Below, in pieces: positions 38,937 to 47,543 of a stretch of 64,000 nt of DNA. The stretch's first letter is position 1. Each line of letters begins with the position of its first letter. Below the pieces are notes generated by a model that saw nothing but the letters and a program-made list of their open reading frames with translations, was not told the DNA's origin and ran no database searches. This stretch comes from Sphingomonas changbaiensis NBRC 104936 (GTDB taxonomy: Bacteria > Pseudomonadota > Alphaproteobacteria > Sphingomonadales > Sphingomonadaceae), in contig NZ_BBWU01000016.1 in the NCBI RefSeq assembly GCF_000974765.1, positions 62,001 through 126,000 of the forward strand. Direction: 5' to 3'. Position numbers and translations under genes: made by a program.

Positions 38937-39541
38937 ACGAAACACCTGAGGAACGGCGCGAAGCCGCCAAGATCCGCCGCCGCTGGATCTCGCTTGGCGA
39001 GGCGGTGGCCGTCGCCGCGGTGCTGATCTCCGCCGCGACGCTGTGGAACAGCTATGCCGAGCGCAAGAGCACGGAAGCGGATCGGGCTGCGACAGCGCAG
39101 AAGGAGGGAAAGGTCGAAGCCGCGCTCGTCCTTCGGGCCCGTCCGGCCGACGACGGCAAGCAGCTGACGATCGAAGCCGTCGATCCCGACCAGGTCATTC
39201 AGAGCCAGCGGCTGATCCTGCCGGCCAAGCTGAACGTGAAGCCGATCGAGACCGCAGGCGATGCGCGGATCGAGGCGCGCTGGCTGTCCGATGCGCTGAA
39301 GGAATCGGGGCTAGAGCGCACCAATGCCGGCGACCTCAGGGTTCCGATCGCGATCGTCAGCCGGTTCACCAGCAAAGGCGAGATGCACAGCGCGGCAGCG
39401 GTCTATCAGCTCGCCTATGTGCGCGAAGGACATTTGCTCGGCGGCAGCAGCATCAAGCTGCGCGGGCTGTCGCTGGTGAGCCGGGTGCCGGAGTCACAGG
39501 CGCAGAAGGCAGTGGATCGGGTCTGGAGCGTCAAACGCTAG
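38933..39541 (+). CDS. Hypothetical single-pass membrane protein
   Basis: 202 residues, not assigned to a family. A basic, charged N-terminus (ERREAAKIRRRWISLGEA) is followed by one transmembrane helix (about 21-40) and a charged segment with ERKSTEADRAATAQKEGKVEA (coiled-coil-like), then a mixed alpha/beta domain. The start is a TTG at 38933 overlapping the purN stop by 4 bp (TTGA), so translation is coupled to purN-yjbR. Confidence 0.65.
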   Translation: MNETPEERREAAKIRRRWISLGEAVAVAAVLISAATLWNSYAERKSTEADRAATAQKEGKVEAALVLRARPADDGKQLTIEAVDPDQVIQSQRLILPAKLNVKPIETAGDARIEARWLSDALKESGLERTNAGDLRVPIAIVSRFTSKGEMHSAAAVYQLAYVREGHLLGGSSIKLRGLSLVSRVPESQAQKAVDRVWSVKR

Positions 39542-39544
39542 ACT

Positions 39545-39617
39545 CCGTTCGTTTCGAGCGAAGTCGAGAAACGGCCGCTCGGAGCCTGCGCTTCTCGACT
39601 TCGCTCGAAGCGAACGG
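39545..39617. repeat. Family B inverted repeat between the hypothetical gene and the CocE hydrolase
   Basis: Arms CCGTTCGTTTCGAGCGAAG and the reverse complement of CCGTTCGCTTCGAGCGAAG. It lies between convergent genes, starting 4 bp after the upstream stop. Confidence 0.87.
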
Positions 39618-39631
39618 TTTCGGGGATACGA

Positions 39632-41497
39632 CTACTCGCCTACAACCGGCAGCCACACCGCGCTCGGGTGCGCGGCATCGTGGTAGATCGTCTGCGTCGC
39701 CTTTCGGTAATCGCCCGGTTTCGCGTTGAAGATGTTGGGCACGAAGGTCTGCGGGTTTCTGTCGTAAAGCGGGAACAGGCTCGACTGGACCTGCACCATC
39801 AGCCGGTGGCCGGGCTCGAACACATGATTCACGTTCGGCAGCGACCAATGGTAGTTCTCGGCCTTGCCCGGCTTCAGCGCCTCCGGCTTCTCGAAGCTGC
39901 GGACATAGCGTCCGCGGAAGATCTCGATGCCGATCGGCAGCTCGGAGCCGTCGGGCGAAACGTCGATCAGCTTCACCACCCAGTCGCTGTCGGTGCCGCT
40001 GGTCGCGGCCCACAGATCGACTTTCGGCGCGCCCATGATGTGCACCGGCTTGTCGAGCGGTGCGGAGGTGTAGGTCAGCACGTCCGGCCGGCTCTCGACG
40101 AAGCGCTGGTCGTGGACCAGCCAGGTCCGCCAGACATCGTTCTCGCGCAAATGGACCGGGCGGGGCACGAACGGCACCGGCTTGGCCGGATCGGAGATAT
40201 AGGTATCGGAGCCGCCGTCCGGCTTGCTCCATGACAGGCCGAAGCTGCCCTGAAGATAGACGGGCGTCGGCGTGCCCATCGGCCATTTCGGCGTGACCTG
40301 CCACTGGTCCGCGCCGGTCGCATAGGTCAGCACGGGCGGTGTCGGCGTCTGCGGCGCGCCGTCCTTCAGATAGCGATCGAGGAACGGCTTCATATAATCG
40401 CGGCGGAACTGGAGCCCGGTGTCTCCCTTCACCTGCACCTGGCCGAGTTCGCGCGCCTCGTAATTGACGCCGCTGTGCCGCCAGGGGCCGATCACCAGCG
40501 ACACCATGTCGTTGTTCGTGTCCTGCGGCTCGAGCGCGCGGTAGACCGCCGGCGCGCCATAGCTGTCTTCCTGGTCCCATTGGCCCACCACCAGCATCGT
40601 CGGCACGGTCAGCTTGCGGGCGCCGAGCAATTTGTCGACCGCCTGCTCCTGCCAATAGCTGTCGTAGCTCGGGTGCTCCATCATCTTGCGGGTGACGGCG
40701 AAGGCGTCGAGCCCATAAAGGCGCGCGAAATCGCCGGCCGAGCCGGCATCCAGATAGGCGTCGTAATCGTCGCCGATGCCATAGGGCACGTCGCCGTCAT
40801 TCTTCCGCGCCATCTGATCGGTAAAATAGTCGAAACCCGGCAGGCGGAAGGCGCCGTTGTGGAACCAGTCGTCGCCCATCCAGCCGTCGACCATCGGGCT
40901 CTGCGGCACCGCAGCCTTCAGGGCTGGATGCGGATCGATCAGCGCCATCAGCGACGTGAAGCCGAGATAGGAGGAGCCGGTGATGCCGACCTTGCCGTTC
41001 GATTCCGGCACGTTCTTCACCAGCCAGTCGATCGTGTCATACGCGTCGGTCGCGTGATCGACGGCCGTATCGTTGAGCGGCCCCCGAAGCGGCCGGTTCA
41101 TCACATAATCGCCTTCGGATTTCCCGAGGCCGCGCACGTCCTGGTAGACGCGAATATAGCCGTCGTTGACGAACTCCTTGTCCATCACCGGCAGGATGTC
41201 CTCGATCTTCTGGCTGCCGTTCCGCCACGTCGCCTTCCCGGCATCGTACGGCGTGCGGCTGAGCAGGATCGGGCCGTTCTTCGTGCCCTTGCGCATGACG
41301 ATAACGGTGAACAGCTTCACGCCGTCGCGCATCGGGATCATCACCTCGCGACGGATATAGTCCGCCTGCGGCCGGACGCGCTGATATTCCGCGACCGTAT
41401 CCGGCGCCATCGGCGGCGTTTGGCCGGTGGCGATGGCAGGAACGAGGGCGAGGGTTGCGAGCAGAAGGGCTTTGGTCATGGCGCGGATTTGTTGCAT
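39632..41497 (-). CDS. CocE/NonD family hydrolase (S15 Xaa-Pro peptidase-like), exported
   Basis: A 621-residue alpha/beta hydrolase. A signal peptide (KALLLATLALVPAIATG) is followed by the S15 domain with the nucleophile in GITGSSYLGF and by a C-terminal jelly-roll domain (PVHIMGAPKVDLWAATSGTDSD, cited in part). Members cleave esters or N-terminal dipeptides; the substrate here is unknown. The start could be 41497 or the internal ATG 41479, which sits at the signal peptide. Confidence 0.87.
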   Translation of the reverse strand: MQQIRAMTKALLLATLALVPAIATGQTPPMAPDTVAEYQRVRPQADYIRREVMIPMRDGVKLFTVIVMRKGTKNGPILLSRTPYDAGKATWRNGSQKIEDILPVMDKEFVNDGYIRVYQDVRGLGKSEGDYVMNRPLRGPLNDTAVDHATDAYDTIDWLVKNVPESNGKVGITGSSYLGFTSLMALIDPHPALKAAVPQSPMVDGWMGDDWFHNGAFRLPGFDYFTDQMARKNDGDVPYGIGDDYDAYLDAGSAGDFARLYGLDAFAVTRKMMEHPSYDSYWQEQAVDKLLGARKLTVPTMLVVGQWDQEDSYGAPAVYRALEPQDTNNDMVSLVIGPWRHSGVNYEARELGQVQVKGDTGLQFRRDYMKPFLDRYLKDGAPQTPTPPVLTYATGADQWQVTPKWPMGTPTPVYLQGSFGLSWSKPDGGSDTYISDPAKPVPFVPRPVHLRENDVWRTWLVHDQRFVESRPDVLTYTSAPLDKPVHIMGAPKVDLWAATSGTDSDWVVKLIDVSPDGSELPIGIEIFRGRYVRSFEKPEALKPGKAENYHWSLPNVNHVFEPGHRLMVQVQSSLFPLYDRNPQTFVPNIFNAKPGDYRKATQTIYHDAAHPSAVWLPVVGE

Positions 41498-41573
41498 CCG
41501 TGATCCGGATTGTCACCCCCTGCACTGCGTGGATCGGGTAACATTTTACCCGTCACGAAACCCGCTACTTTGC

Positions 41574-41602
41574 TTGACTTTTTGTCCCTCCGCACGCAAT
41601 TG
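41574..41602 (+). promoter_or_regulatory. Weak candidate promoter for rplM-rpsI
   Basis: TTGACT at 41574-41579 stands 17 bp before a poor -10 candidate (CAATTG at 41597-41602), upstream of the rplM start. The -35 is good and the -10 is weak. Confidence 0.3.
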
Positions 41603-41660
41603 CCCGCCAGCAGCGCCGCCCCTGCCGGGCGGCGTCGTTCGTTTCTAGACAGAGGTAGCC

Positions 41661-42140
41661 ATGAAGGCGCTCATGAAGACGACCAAGTCGGCCACGCCGG
41701 CGACGGTCGAGAAGAAATGGCATCTGATCGATGCCGACGGGCTGGTGGTCGGGCGTCTCGCCTCGATCGTCGCCAACATCCTGCGCGGCAAGCACAAGCC
41801 GAGCTTCACCCCGCACATCGATTGCGGCGACAACGTGATCATCGTCAACGCGGACAAGGTGCGGTTCACCGGCAACAAGCTGAAGGACAAGGTGTACTAC
41901 AAGCACACCGGTTATCCCGGCGGCCTGAAGGAAGTCACCGCGGGCAAGGTGCTGGAAGGCCGCTTCCCGGAGCGCGTGCTCGAAAAAGCCGTGGAGCGCA
42001 TGATTCCGCGCGGGCCGCTCGGCCGCCAGCAGATGCGCAACCTGCGCATCTTCGCCGGCCCCGAGCATGACCACGCCGCGCAGAACCCCGAGGTGCTCGA
42101 CGTCGCCTCGATGAACCGCAAGAACAAGGTGGGCGCATAA
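41661..42140 (+). CDS. rplM: 50S ribosomal protein L13
   Basis: A 159-residue ribosomal protein. [37 protein letters not shown] and [19 protein letters not shown] identify L13. Its stop TAA shares a base with the rpsI ATG (TAATG), the universal rplM-rpsI arrangement. Confidence 0.97.
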   Translation: MKALMKTTKSATPATVEKKWHLIDADGLVVGRLASIVANILRGKHKPSFTPHIDCGDNVIIVNADKVRFTGNKLKDKVYYKHTGYPGGLKEVTAGKVLEGRFPERVLEKAVERMIPRGPLGRQQMRNLRIFAGPEHDHAAQNPEVLDVASMNRKNKVGA

Positions 42141-42673
42141 TGTCCGACACGCGTCAGTCCCTCGCCGATCTCGGCGCCATCACTCAGGGTGCGGAACCGG
42201 CCGCGGCCGGCACCGAAGCCGCCGCTCCGGCTGCTCCCGCGCAAAACCAGATCCAGGCCGTTCTCCGCGAACAGCAGATCGACAAGCAGGGTCGCGCCTA
42301 TGCGACCGGCCGCCGCAAGGACGCGGTCGCCCGTGTCTGGCTGAAGCCGGGAAGCGGCAAGATCGTCGTCAACGGCCGCGACCAGGAAGTCTATTTCGCT
42401 CGCCCGACGCTGCGCCTGGTGATCAACCAGCCGTTCGACGTCGCCGAGCGCCGCGAACAGTATGACGTGATCGCGACCGTGAAGGGCGGCGGGCTTTCGG
42501 GCCAGGCCGGTGCGGTCAAGCACGGCATCGCCCAGGCGCTCAGCCGCTACGAGCCGGCGCTGCGTTCCGCGGTCAAGGCTGCCGGCTTCCTGACCCGCGA
42601 CCCCCGCGTCGTGGAGCGCAAGAAGTACGGCCGCGCCAAGGCCCGCCGCAGCTTCCAGTTCTCGAAGCGCTAA
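42140..42673 (+). CDS. rpsI: 30S ribosomal protein S9
   Basis: A 177-residue ribosomal protein with an Ala/Gly-rich N-terminal extension of about 45 residues, as in many alphaproteobacteria. The S9 core is clear: [37 protein letters not shown] and the C-terminal [17 protein letters not shown] tail that contacts P-site tRNA. A strong terminator follows. Confidence 0.97.
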   Translation: MSDTRQSLADLGAITQGAEPAAAGTEAAAPAAPAQNQIQAVLREQQIDKQGRAYATGRRKDAVARVWLKPGSGKIVVNGRDQEVYFARPTLRLVINQPFDVAERREQYDVIATVKGGGLSGQAGAVKHGIAQALSRYEPALRSAVKAAGFLTRDPRVVERKKYGRAKARRSFQFSKR

Positions 42674-42700
42674 GGCTTACCGCAAATCCGAAAAAACAAA

Positions 42701-42727
42701 GGGCGGTCCCATCGGGGCCGCCCTTTT
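42701..42727 (+). terminator. Rho-independent terminator after rpsI
   Basis: GGGCGGTCCC-ATC-GGGGCCGCCC forms a 10-bp stem with a 3-base loop and is followed by TTTT, 28 bp past the rpsI stop. Confidence 0.92.
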
Positions 42728-42750
42728 CGTATTTCGATTAGCGGGGAGCT

Positions 42751-43020
42751 CTATTTCTTATTGCCTCTGCCCTTGTCGCGGTTGGCATAGAGCAGCGCCG
42801 CAACCAGCGCGGCCGAGCCGATTCCAACGCCGACGCCCGCCGCAATCCAAGCGCCGCGATTATTCTCGTCAGGGGCGCGTTCTTCTCCGTCCTTCGCTTC
42901 CTGCGCGGACTTTACAATCTCGTTCACCGGTTTCTCCGTCGGGCCGCCCGCCGCATCGTCGGCAGGCGCACTTCCGGGTGTCGTTTCGGAGCCAATGCGC
43001 GTTTCGTCAAGACTGGACAC
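42751..43020 (-). CDS. Small membrane protein with C-terminal anchor
   Basis: 89 residues from a GTG at 43020, chosen because AAGGAGA lies 7 bases upstream; the longer open frame to 43047 lacks such a site. The N-terminal half is acidic and Ala/Pro-rich. The C-terminal half has one transmembrane helix (GAWIAAGVGVGIGSAALVAALLY) and a basic Lys/Arg tail. I do not recognise a named family. A near-perfect EcfG-type promoter lies upstream. Confidence 0.7.
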   Translation of the reverse strand: MSSLDETRIGSETTPGSAPADDAAGGPTEKPVNEIVKSAQEAKDGEERAPDENNRGAWIAAGVGVGIGSAALVAALLYANRDKGRGNKK

Positions 43021-43045
43021 CAACACTCTCCTTGCTCGCCTTTCC

Positions 43046-43070
43046 AACGAACGGAGGCGGCACCGTTTCC
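43046..43070 (-). promoter_or_regulatory. Candidate EcfG (general stress sigma) promoter, one mismatch
   Basis: On the minus strand, GGAAA at 43070-43066 is followed after 16 bp by CGTT at 43049-43046. The alphaproteobacterial EcfG consensus is GGAAC-N16/17-CGTT. It points at the small membrane protein gene starting at 43020. Confidence 0.45.
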
Positions 43071-43071
43071 G

Positions 43072-44496
43072 TCAGACGCGGCGGATCGCGAGCGCCAGGT
43101 CGCCGGCTGGCATCGAAATCCGGACAGCCGACGCATCACAGCACCAGCGCATCAGCTCGCGGCCGCCGAGCGTATCGAAGCTCGTGACCTCGATAGCGCC
43201 CCCAATCCCGGGCACTCGGAATTCCAGCACGCGCTCGCCTTTCGGTGTCATCATGCCGCGCACGTCGCATTCGTTCGTGCGGATCAGCCAGACAATCGCC
43301 TGGTCGGCATCGCCGCAGCCAAATCCGGCAATGCCCTCAGGCAATGAGAGGGTGAGCGGCTGGCGATGGAAGCGCGTCCAGTCGATCAGCGGCAGGAAGC
43401 GCGACAGCGCGGCCTGCGCCGCCCGCATCCCTTCCGTCAGGATGTGCGGCGTGCGATTGGGCCAGCGCATCCCGCCCCCTGCTCCGCCGGCCGCGAGATG
43501 CGCCCATTGGATGTGACGGAAATATTCGTCGTCGAACGAAGCGGCGAGCGTGCGCTTCTTGTCCTTGTATTTGTGAATCGGGCCGTGCTCGCTGTCGAGA
43601 AACGGCCGGTCGTCGCGGATTTCGGCGATGCTTTCCTGAACGATCCGTCCCATGTCGAGCGCCGGCGCAACGGTGTCGCGCGGGTCGTCGATCGTGCCTT
43701 CGTAATAAATGTGGATCGTCGCGAAATCGAGCTCCGGGTGGCGGAACAGCGGTTCCTTCAGCGGCATCTCCGGCCGCCACCACAGCTCCGGCCCGAACAG
43801 CGACACCGTCTGCAGGTGCGTGCGGCCATGCGCCTCCTGCTCGACGCGGCGCAGGTGCGCCGAGATATCGTGGATGAAGCTCGGGAACGGCTCGGCGCTC
43901 CAGCCGGCCTGGGAGGGATGGATTTCGTTCCATAGGTCCCAGGCGAACAGCGCGCCCGAATGGCCCCAGCGCCGGGTCGCAAACGTCAGCCGCGCCTTGA
44001 TCGCGTCGCGTGTTTCCGCACAGGTCAGGATTTCGGACGGATGCGCGAGCGGACCGCCATTGGCGCGGTTCCACGGGTGATCCTTCCAGTGCATCCAGGT
44101 CCAATAGGTATCGACCGGCGTCAGCAGCAGGCGCATGCCGACCCGCTCGCAGAGCGCAAACAGATCGTCCCAGAGCTGCACCATCGCCGGCACGAAGCGG
44201 CCCGCCGGCCGTTCGAAATAGCGATGCCGATGCTGGGCATATTCGAGCATCAGGCGAATGACGGTGACGCCGCTGGCTTTCAGGCGGTGCAGAAACGTTT
44301 CGACGGCGGGCAGGTCCTTGCGGCGAAAGAGGCCGTTCAGCTCAGGCCAGTTGATCGCGTTGTTGTCGCCGATCGGCGTCCAGGCCTCTCCGCTTTCGGT
44401 CACGAAATAGGGCAGGCCCGGCCGCGTCGTGATCCACTCGAGCGCCGTCGCGCGGGGAGGAACAGCGGTCAGCGGATCGTCGGCGGAGCGGAACAT
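43072..44496 (-). CDS. Glycoside-hydrolase-like (clan GH-A / GH5-type) protein
   Basis: About 474 residues with no signal peptide. A TIM-barrel of the GH-A type is suggested by FAWDLWNEIHPS (acid/base Glu), RPFLDSEHGPIHKYKD (nucleophile Glu candidate) and TVIRLMLEYAQHRHRYFE. A beta-sandwich tail completes it. It could act on a cytosolic glycan, or be exported by another route. The ATG at 44496 is picked by fold start; the frame to 44628 is unsupported. The divergent neighbour has an EcfG-type promoter. Confidence 0.72.
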   Translation of the reverse strand: MFRSADDPLTAVPPRATALEWITTRPGLPYFVTESGEAWTPIGDNNAINWPELNGLFRRKDLPAVETFLHRLKASGVTVIRLMLEYAQHRHRYFERPAGRFVPAMVQLWDDLFALCERVGMRLLLTPVDTYWTWMHWKDHPWNRANGGPLAHPSEILTCAETRDAIKARLTFATRRWGHSGALFAWDLWNEIHPSQAGWSAEPFPSFIHDISAHLRRVEQEAHGRTHLQTVSLFGPELWWRPEMPLKEPLFRHPELDFATIHIYYEGTIDDPRDTVAPALDMGRIVQESIAEIRDDRPFLDSEHGPIHKYKDKKRTLAASFDDEYFRHIQWAHLAAGGAGGGMRWPNRTPHILTEGMRAAQAALSRFLPLIDWTRFHRQPLTLSLPEGIAGFGCGDADQAIVWLIRTNECDVRGMMTPKGERVLEFRVPGIGGAIEVTSFDTLGGRELMRWCCDASAVRISMPAGDLALAIRRV

Positions 44497-44571
44497 CTGC
44501 CGCGAAACGCGAGCGCGGGCCTTCGGTGGCAACCGTTTCGGTCGCTGGCGAAATTTAGCAGACTGCGGCTT

Positions 44572-44596
44572 GGAACAGCACGATTGGCTCTCCGTT
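44572..44596 (+). promoter_or_regulatory. EcfG (general stress sigma factor) promoter match
   Basis: GGAAC at 44572-44576 and CGTT at 44593-44596 are separated by exactly 16 bp, a full match to the published EcfG/PhyR-pathway consensus (GGAAC-N16/17-CGTT). It lies 20 bp upstream of the ATG at 44616. It also argues against the TTG at 44595 as a start, since that codon would lie within the -10. Confidence 0.65.
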
Positions 44597-44615
44597 GACC
44601 GCGCGAGAGGTCCGC

Positions 44616-45287
44616 ATGGTCTTCGCATTCACGACCGGGACGCGGGAAGTCCGCATCGAGCCGCCGGGCCTGTCCGGCGTCCTTGGCGTTCCAGACAATG
44701 CTGCCGGGCTCGTGATCTTCGCGCATGGCAGCGGCAGCGGCCGGCACAGCCCCAGGAACACTCACGTCGCCGGTCGGCTGCGCGAAGCCGGCATGGCGAC
44801 ATTGCTGCTCGACCTGCTGACGCCGGAGGAGGAGCGCGACCGCGCCAATGTGTTCGATATCCGCCTGCTCGCCTCACGGTTGATCGAGGCGACCGGCTGG
44901 GCAGCGCGCCAGGACAGGACGCGGGGGCTGCCGGTCGGCTATTTCGGTGCCAGCACCGGCGGCGGCGCAGCGCTGGTCGCGGCGGCGGTGTGCGGGCCGG
45001 AGATCGCCGCCGTAGTGTCGCGCGGCGGCCGACCCGACCTTGCCGGCGGCGCCCTGCTCCAGGTCGTCGCCCCGACGCTGCTGATCGTCGGTAGCCTGGA
45101 TGGCCCGGTGATCGAGATGAACCGGGAAGCGCAGGCGCGGATGCATGCGGAGGTGGAGCTGGTGATCGTGCCGGGCGCCGGCCACCTGTTCGAGGAATCC
45201 GGCACGCTAGACCAGGTGATCGAACATGGCCGTGGCTGGTTCCAGCAACACTTCCGCCGCGTGAAGGCGGGCGAGGCAGCCCGGTGA
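44616..45287 (+). CDS. Alpha/beta hydrolase (dienelactone hydrolase-like)
   Basis: 223 residues from ATG 44616 preceded by GAGAGG. The oxyanion segment FAHGSGSGRHSPRN, the nucleophile GASTGGG (Ser), Asp in VGSLDGPV and His in PGAGHLFEE form a complete catalytic triad. Substrate unknown. The stop overlaps the start of the next gene (GTGA), and the family is often encoded next to or fused with phosphoribosyltransferase domains. Confidence 0.82.
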   Translation: MVFAFTTGTREVRIEPPGLSGVLGVPDNAAGLVIFAHGSGSGRHSPRNTHVAGRLREAGMATLLLDLLTPEEERDRANVFDIRLLASRLIEATGWAARQDRTRGLPVGYFGASTGGGAALVAAAVCGPEIAAVVSRGGRPDLAGGALLQVVAPTLLIVGSLDGPVIEMNREAQARMHAEVELVIVPGAGHLFEESGTLDQVIEHGRGWFQQHFRRVKAGEAAR

Positions 45288-45949
45288 TCGGCGCATCCGT
45301 GCTGTTCGACGATCGCCGCGATGCCGGCCGGCGCCTGGCCGCGGCCGCGCGCGAATACGCGGCCGAGGACCCGATCGTGCTGGCGTTGCCGCGCGGGGGC
45401 GTGCCGGTCGCCTACGAAGTCGCCAAAGCGCTCGAAGCGCCGATGGATATGCTGTTCGTGCGCAAGATCGGCGCACCGGGGCATCCCGAATACGGCATCG
45501 GCGCGGTCGTGGACGGGGACAATCCGCAGGTCGTGCTGAACGATATCGCCGATCAGCTCGGCATTCCCGCGGCCTATGTCGAGCAGCAGAAGCGCCGCGA
45601 GCTCGATGAGATCGAGCGCCGCCGTCGGGCCTATCTGGGCGATCGCGAGCCGCTGCCGGTCAAAGGCCGCACCGTCATGGTCGTCGACGACGGCATCGCG
45701 ACGGGCGGGACGGTGCGCGCGTCGCTGCGGGCGATGCGGCACGCCGGAGTCCGTCGCCTGATCCTCGCCGTGCCGGTCGCGGCCGGCGACACGATCGCGA
45801 GCCTGCGGTCGGAAGCGGACGAGATCCTGTGCCTGGCAACGCCCGACCCGTTCTACGCGGTCGGCATGCACTACCGCGATTTCGAGCAGACCAGCGACGA
45901 CGAAGTGGTGCGCCTGCTCGCCCAGGCGCAGCGAATGGAGCAAAGCTAG
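45284..45949 (+). CDS. Phosphoribosyltransferase-family protein
   Basis: A 221-residue type I PRTase fold. The PRPP motif VMVVDDGIATGGTV is intact, ALPRGGVPVAYEVA forms the upstream loop, and the hood region contains YVEQQKRRELDEIERRRRAY. The base substrate is unknown; such proteins are often paired with alpha/beta hydrolases in stress loci. The GTG at 45284 overlaps the hydrolase stop by 4 bp. Confidence 0.83.
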   Translation: MIGASVLFDDRRDAGRRLAAAAREYAAEDPIVLALPRGGVPVAYEVAKALEAPMDMLFVRKIGAPGHPEYGIGAVVDGDNPQVVLNDIADQLGIPAAYVEQQKRRELDEIERRRRAYLGDREPLPVKGRTVMVVDDGIATGGTVRASLRAMRHAGVRRLILAVPVAAGDTIASLRSEADEILCLATPDPFYAVGMHYRDFEQTSDDEVVRLLAQAQRMEQS

Positions 45950-45960
45950 AGGAGAAGACT

Positions 45961-46143
45961 ATGCCGGCAAAATCGAAGAAGCAGCAAATGGCCGCAGGCG
46001 CGGCGCTCGCCGTCAAGGAGCACAAGAAGCCGAAATCGAGCCTGAAGGGCGCCTCCAAGCAGATGGAGTCGTCGATGAGCAAAAAGGAGCTCGAAGACCT
46101 GGCCCACACCAAGCGCAGCAAGCTGCCTGAAAAGAAAAACTGA
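45961..46143 (+). CDS. DUF3008 family small protein
   Basis: 60 residues, very Lys-rich: MPAKSKKQQMAAGAALAVKE at the start and SMSKKELEDLAHTKRSKLPEKK at the end (cited in part) match DUF3008. Function unknown. AGAGGAGA precedes the ATG. It is third in the putative EcfG-driven operon, 11 bp after the PRTase stop. Confidence 0.8.
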   Translation: MPAKSKKQQMAAGAALAVKEHKKPKSSLKGASKQMESSMSKKELEDLAHTKRSKLPEKKN

Positions 46144-46206
46144 CACTCAAGCTGAATGGCGCGACGCCATAGCGTGCCACTCGCGTACTCGCAGCCAAAC
46201 CGTACC

Positions 46207-46956
46207 TTAATTCGCCTTCACGCCGTCGGCGCCTTGCCTACGGCGTCGATTGGGCGAATCGATTTCGATATTGTGAGATGACTCACCTGGGCTTTCCTTC
46301 GCCATTTCGCGGGCGATCCATCTGGCGAGAAGGTAATAATCCACCCAGATCACGACGGTCCCGATCGCTATTACCCACCACGTTGCGTGTGGGCTCCAGA
46401 ATGCGAGAAATACCGCGCCAAATATGGCCAACGCCATGCAGGCCGCCGTCGACAGCCACAATGCCAGGATGATTTTCGAATCGATGGTATCGGCGGTCAG
46501 TGTGCGCCCGCAAAAGAGAAGATCGAGGGTATAAACCAGGCAAAGCCCCGCAATGTCGAGGCAATAGGGCGCGTATCCCCAAGGGGAATCCGGATAATTC
46601 CCCATCATCGCGGAGGCGAACGGAATCAGCGACGCAAACATCAGGGACCCAAGCGTCAGCACGAGGTGCAGGAAGTTGCTGCGCCTGATCACGCTGTGCA
46701 GCAGGAAGGTGAATGTCCAACCGATCGACGCGGCGGAAAAGGCGATAGCGAACGCGGCAAACTTCGGCGCGCTGGCAGCGATCGCGGCGTAGATTTGAGC
46801 GTCGGTCAACCGTTCCGGAATCTTGAGTTCCAGCACCAGGATCGTGAGAACGATGGCGTACACGCCGTCAGTCAAAAAGCTCAGCCGATCGACCGCTAAG
46901 GTTTCATCAGCGCCGTGCCGTAATTTAAATGGTAACATCGACGCCCCCAATGACAT
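46207..46956 (-). CDS. TMEM175-family (DUF1211) potassium-channel-like membrane protein
   Basis: A 249-residue protein with about six transmembrane helices. The first helix begins RLSFLTDGVYAIVLTILVLEL, the position of the TMEM175 signature R...FSDGVFAI; here FSD reads LTD. Known bacterial members form K+-permeable channels. The start may be 46956 or ATG 46938 (preceded by GGGGGC). It is the last clear backbone gene before the acquired segment. Confidence 0.75.
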   Translation of the reverse strand: MSLGASMLPFKLRHGADETLAVDRLSFLTDGVYAIVLTILVLELKIPERLTDAQIYAAIAASAPKFAAFAIAFSAASIGWTFTFLLHSVIRRSNFLHLVLTLGSLMFASLIPFASAMMGNYPDSPWGYAPYCLDIAGLCLVYTLDLLFCGRTLTADTIDSKIILALWLSTAACMALAIFGAVFLAFWSPHATWWVIAIGTVVIWVDYYLLARWIAREMAKESPGESSHNIEIDSPNRRRRQGADGVKAN

Positions 46957-47543
46957 CCGGACACGACGTACTTATCGTTGGGACTTACATCGGCCCCCGT
47001 CGCCAGACTAGCGGCTCGTCGAGCCACCGACGAACGACCATTTATAGGCTCGAGCTTGGGTGACCACAGCGGCGAATTGTGGGGCGAAAGCCGACGCGCG
47101 TTGGCGGGCTCCTGCGCATGATGGCGCATGTGGCGGAGCGGGAGGTTTCCCCTATATTTTTCCAACGATTTGATATGGATATGGGGCACTTGAGGGTCTG
47201 AAAATCGGCCCCACAACTGGCCCCACAGCAGGAATTTTCGTCCGCTCTCGTCCGATTCTGTCTGCTCCCGGCCGCCATTGCAACATCGAATGGTGGCCGT
47301 TGCATTGCTGACGCCAGATTAGCCGATCGCGACCATTTCCTTGGAAGTGACAGGCTGAATGGGCCTTGGCCGGCCTGCGCCCTACCGTTCAGCCCCTCTC
47401 GCAAACTCGACGAGCCGGCCAATGTCCGCCTGTGCAAACTCTGATCTGGACATTTGCGCGGAATTCAAGTCGTTTGGTCGATGAGGCGGTACAACCTGAA
47501 AACACCGTCGAGCAAGCTGATCGATTGGGGGGGACGATCGGAG
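46957..47543. other. Non-coding junction before the DISARM operon, with repeated GGCCCCACA motifs
   Basis: No credible gene is seen; the small open frames show no known domain. GGCCCCAC-type motifs occur in both orientations: TGTGGGGC at 47078-47085, TGGGGC at 47182-47187, GGCCCCACA at 47207-47215 and again at 47219-47227. Such short repeats can be arm-type sites of an integrase. The operon promoter must also lie here. Confidence 0.5.

Noticed and set aside
46896-47216. Integrase remnant at the left edge of the island (106-residue minus-strand frame)
   Set aside because: No R-H-R-Y tyrosine-recombinase residues or serine-recombinase motif could be recognised.
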